A stretch of DNA of 64,000 nt from FLUQ01 sp031551515. GTDB taxonomy: Bacteria > Desulfobacterota > Desulfovibrionia > Desulfovibrionales > Desulfovibrionaceae. A program made the translations under genes and the position numbers. Below the pieces are notes generated by a model. The model made no database searches, had not been told where the DNA came from, and saw nothing but the letters and a program-made list of their open reading frames with translations. The stretch covers positions 1-64,000 of the forward strand of contig JAVBNL010000023.1 in the NCBI GenBank assembly GCA_031551515.1, given 5' to 3'. How positions within the stretch are numbered: the stretch's first letter is position 1; each line of letters opens with the position of its first letter. Below, piece by piece: positions 62,516 to 64,000 of this stretch.

Positions 62516-63778
62516 ATGATTCTTTTCATCCTCGCCACGCTGTTGTTTCTGTACCTGCTGTTCCGGCTGGTCCTGCCCTCCTCCCGGGGGCGCAGAGGCA
62601 AAGCGGCGATGGCCGTTCTGCTCTTTATCGTCGCGCATGAGCATCTGCTGAAACGCCTTTTTTTCGGCAGCCTGCCCTCGCCGGAGTTGCCCGCTCTTGT
62701 GCTCATGCTGCAAGGCTGGCTGTTCACCAGCCTGATTCTGCTCTTTCTGCTGGTGCTGCTCAGGGATATATGTCGCCTGGCTGGCCGGCTCTGCGAATGG
62801 TTTAGCGTTCGGCTTCAGACCCGGCTGCGCGCCCGGTTCCCCGAACGGAGCGCGCGCACCCCGCAACCGGCTCTGCCCGGCGCCGAACCGGAAGAGCCCC
62901 CCGCTTTCGGCCGCAGGCGCTTTCTGACCGCCAGCCTGGGCGCCATACCCGCGGCATACGGCGCCCAACGGGCTCTTCTCTCCGGCCTGGTCATGCTGCC
63001 CACAGCCTACGGTGTGCGCGAAGCCGTACAGATTCCTGAAATCCACGAAACGGAAGTGTTCCTGCCCAAACTGCCTAAAGAGCTGGACGGCCTGACCCTG
63101 GCGCAGATCAGCGACATGCACGTCAGCCCGCTGCTGCGCGAAGATTGGGTCAAAGGTCTGGTGGAACGGGTCAACAGCCTTGATCCCGACCTGATCGTGT
63201 TCACCGGCGACATGGTGGACGGCCTGCCCGCCAGGCGGGCGGAGAGCATGGCCCCGCTGCGAAACCTGCGCGCCCGACACGGCATCTTCGCCTGCGCGGG
63301 CAACCACGAATATTACAGCGATTACAAAAGCTGGATGGAGCGTTTTCCGGATCTCGGCATCACCATGCTGCTGAACAGCCACGCAAGCCTTGCCATTAAC
63401 GGCCGAGAGCTGATCCTGGCCGGGCTGACGGATATGGCGGCGGCCCGCTTCGGCCTGCCGGAACCCGACCTTGCCGCCGCGCTGCGCGGCGCGCCCGAAC
63501 AGGCTCCGCGCATTTTACTGGACCACAGGCCCGGCAACGCCCCGGTCAACGCCCTCTCCGGCGTGGATTTACAGCTTTCAGGACACACGCACGGCGGACA
63601 CGCCTACGGCATGACCCGCTTGGTGGCCGCCTTCAACCGGGGTTACGTACACGGCTGGTACAGAGCCGAGGGCATGCCGCTGTATGTCAGCGCGGGCGCG
63701 GGGCTGTGGAACGGCTTTCCCATCCGTGTGGGAGTTCCGCCGGAAATAGCGCGCATCACCCTGCGGGCCGGGGCCTGA
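62516..63778 (+). CDS. Membrane-anchored metallophosphoesterase
   Basis: 420 residues. Four hydrophobic segments (about 2-22, 31-48, 58-80 and the later 140-160) make an N-terminal membrane part, then a calcineurin-like phosphoesterase domain: QISDMHVSP, VFTGDMVDGLP, ACAGNHEYY and SGHTHGGHAYG contain the metal ligands. It resembles YaeI/YkuE-type phosphodiesterases that act on lipid or peptidoglycan-linked substrates. It follows the prpR-like gene by 10 bases, so it may be cotranscribed. Confidence 0.87.
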   Translation: MILFILATLLFLYLLFRLVLPSSRGRRGKAAMAVLLFIVAHEHLLKRLFFGSLPSPELPALVLMLQGWLFTSLILLFLLVLLRDICRLAGRLCEWFSVRLQTRLRARFPERSARTPQPALPGAEPEEPPAFGRRRFLTASLGAIPAAYGAQRALLSGLVMLPTAYGVREAVQIPEIHETEVFLPKLPKELDGLTLAQISDMHVSPLLREDWVKGLVERVNSLDPDLIVFTGDMVDGLPARRAESMAPLRNLRARHGIFACAGNHEYYSDYKSWMERFPDLGITMLLNSHASLAINGRELILAGLTDMAAARFGLPEPDLAAALRGAPEQAPRILLDHRPGNAPVNALSGVDLQLSGHTHGGHAYGMTRLVAAFNRGYVHGWYRAEGMPLYVSAGAGLWNGFPIRVGVPPEIARITLRAGA

Positions 63779-63848
63779 ACAAAACCGCAATCCATGCCTT
63801 TGCATCAATCCGAGCCAATAAAAAAACCCTGCAAAAATAAGAATGCAT

Positions 63849-63948
63849 CTGGATTCCCGCTTGCGCGGGAATGGCGGATGCTAATCTGAAGCTTGCGGTA
63901 CAGGGCTTTGCGCTCTCGAACGTCATCCCCGCGCAGGCGGGGATCCAG
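63849..63948. repeat. REP/REPIN-like intergenic element
   Basis: Two small hairpins, TTCCCGC-TTGC-GCGGGAA and ATCCCCGC-GCAG-GCGGGGAT, face each other about 60 bases apart, and the outer ends are inverted copies (CTGGATTCCCGC and GCGGGGATCCAG). The core CGTCATCCCCGC type is a widely spread palindromic repeat. It fills most of the 3' gap of the window. Confidence 0.7.
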
Positions 63949-63979
63949 TGCTTTGGATTTTGTCAACTGTCTCAATGTA

Positions 63980-64000
63980 AAAGCCGGGCTTTCACCCGGC
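63980..64000 (-). terminator. Terminator hairpin (copy of the asparaginase terminator)
   Basis: Identical in all 21 visible bases to 11940-11960. Read leftwards it is GCCGGG-TGAAAG-CCCGGC followed by TTTTA, so it terminates a minus-strand gene beyond the window edge. Confidence 0.65.

Overview
The window is GC-rich, gene-dense DNA from a Gram-negative anaerobe, most likely a Desulfovibrio-like sulfate reducer of the Desulfobacterota. This is an inference. It rests on a TonB-dependent receptor, an Hdr/Tmc-type iron-sulfur protein with its cytochrome b partner, an [FeFe]-hydrogenase-like sensor, two tripartite or solute-binding import systems, a selenocysteine UGA codon, and a sigma-54 regulated catabolic operon. 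No rRNA, tRNA, CRISPR array, prophage or insertion sequence was seen.

Region 1 (1-10561, all minus strand) is one long block. In transcription order it has a TetR regulator, two CoA-transferase subunits, a crotonase-fold protein, a small protein, a cytochrome b-like membrane protein, a two-cluster CCG iron-sulfur protein, a GrdE-like protein, a GrdB-like selenoprotein read through an in-frame UGA, a radical SAM protein, and the start of thioredoxin reductase. It resembles part of glycine/betaine reductase, but no GrdA, GrdC or GrdD is present. The GrdE homologue seems to lack the pyruvoyl-forming cysteine, and the crotonase lacks both usual glutamates. I regard this as the best candidate for an undescribed system: a selenium-dependent reductive step on a CoA-linked substrate, fed by a membrane electron-transfer module and thioredoxin reductase.

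Region 2 (10562-15375) holds a broken histidine-kinase remnant, a SYLF-domain lipoprotein, a periplasmic asparaginase, an unknown exported protein and an AraC regulator. Region 3 (15434-22420, plus strand) is an uptake cluster: a G3E-type GTPase, an ABC ATPase, a cytoplasmic binding-protein-like protein, a TonB receptor, and a NitT/TauT-type ABC importer. A Fur-like site and the AraC gene lie upstream, so a metal chelate is the likeliest cargo.

Region 4 (22572-30789) carries two giant hybrid histidine kinases in tandem. The first is fused to a hydrogenase-like H-cluster domain. A signal-peptide protein built of Asp/Arg/Lys repeats and a CoA-type Nudix hydrolase follow. Region 5 (30966-38454) is a TctCBA transporter, a GntR/UTRA regulator and a convergent operon of an AprA/FrdA-like flavoprotein and a GltD-like iron-sulfur flavoprotein. 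A near-identical 24-bp palindrome lies in front of both operons and ties them into one regulon.

Region 6 (38693-42310) has an EF-hand membrane protein, a HutD-like fragment, a TauE/SafE permease, and two related long hairpin repeats. Region 7 (42383-49954) is a ribose-type ABC importer with separate Tm-1-like and TIM-barrel partners under a GntR/FCD regulator. Region 8 has NudC and a methyltransferase. Region 9 (51581-62505) is a catabolic operon with two unrelated-looking aconitase-family enzymes (aconitase X and a LeuCD type), an MFS transporter, an MBL hydrolase, a PrpF isomerase, a GGGtGRT protein and a NifU-like scaffold. It diverges from a PrpR-type sigma-54 activator. A membrane metallophosphoesterase and a REP-like repeat end the window.
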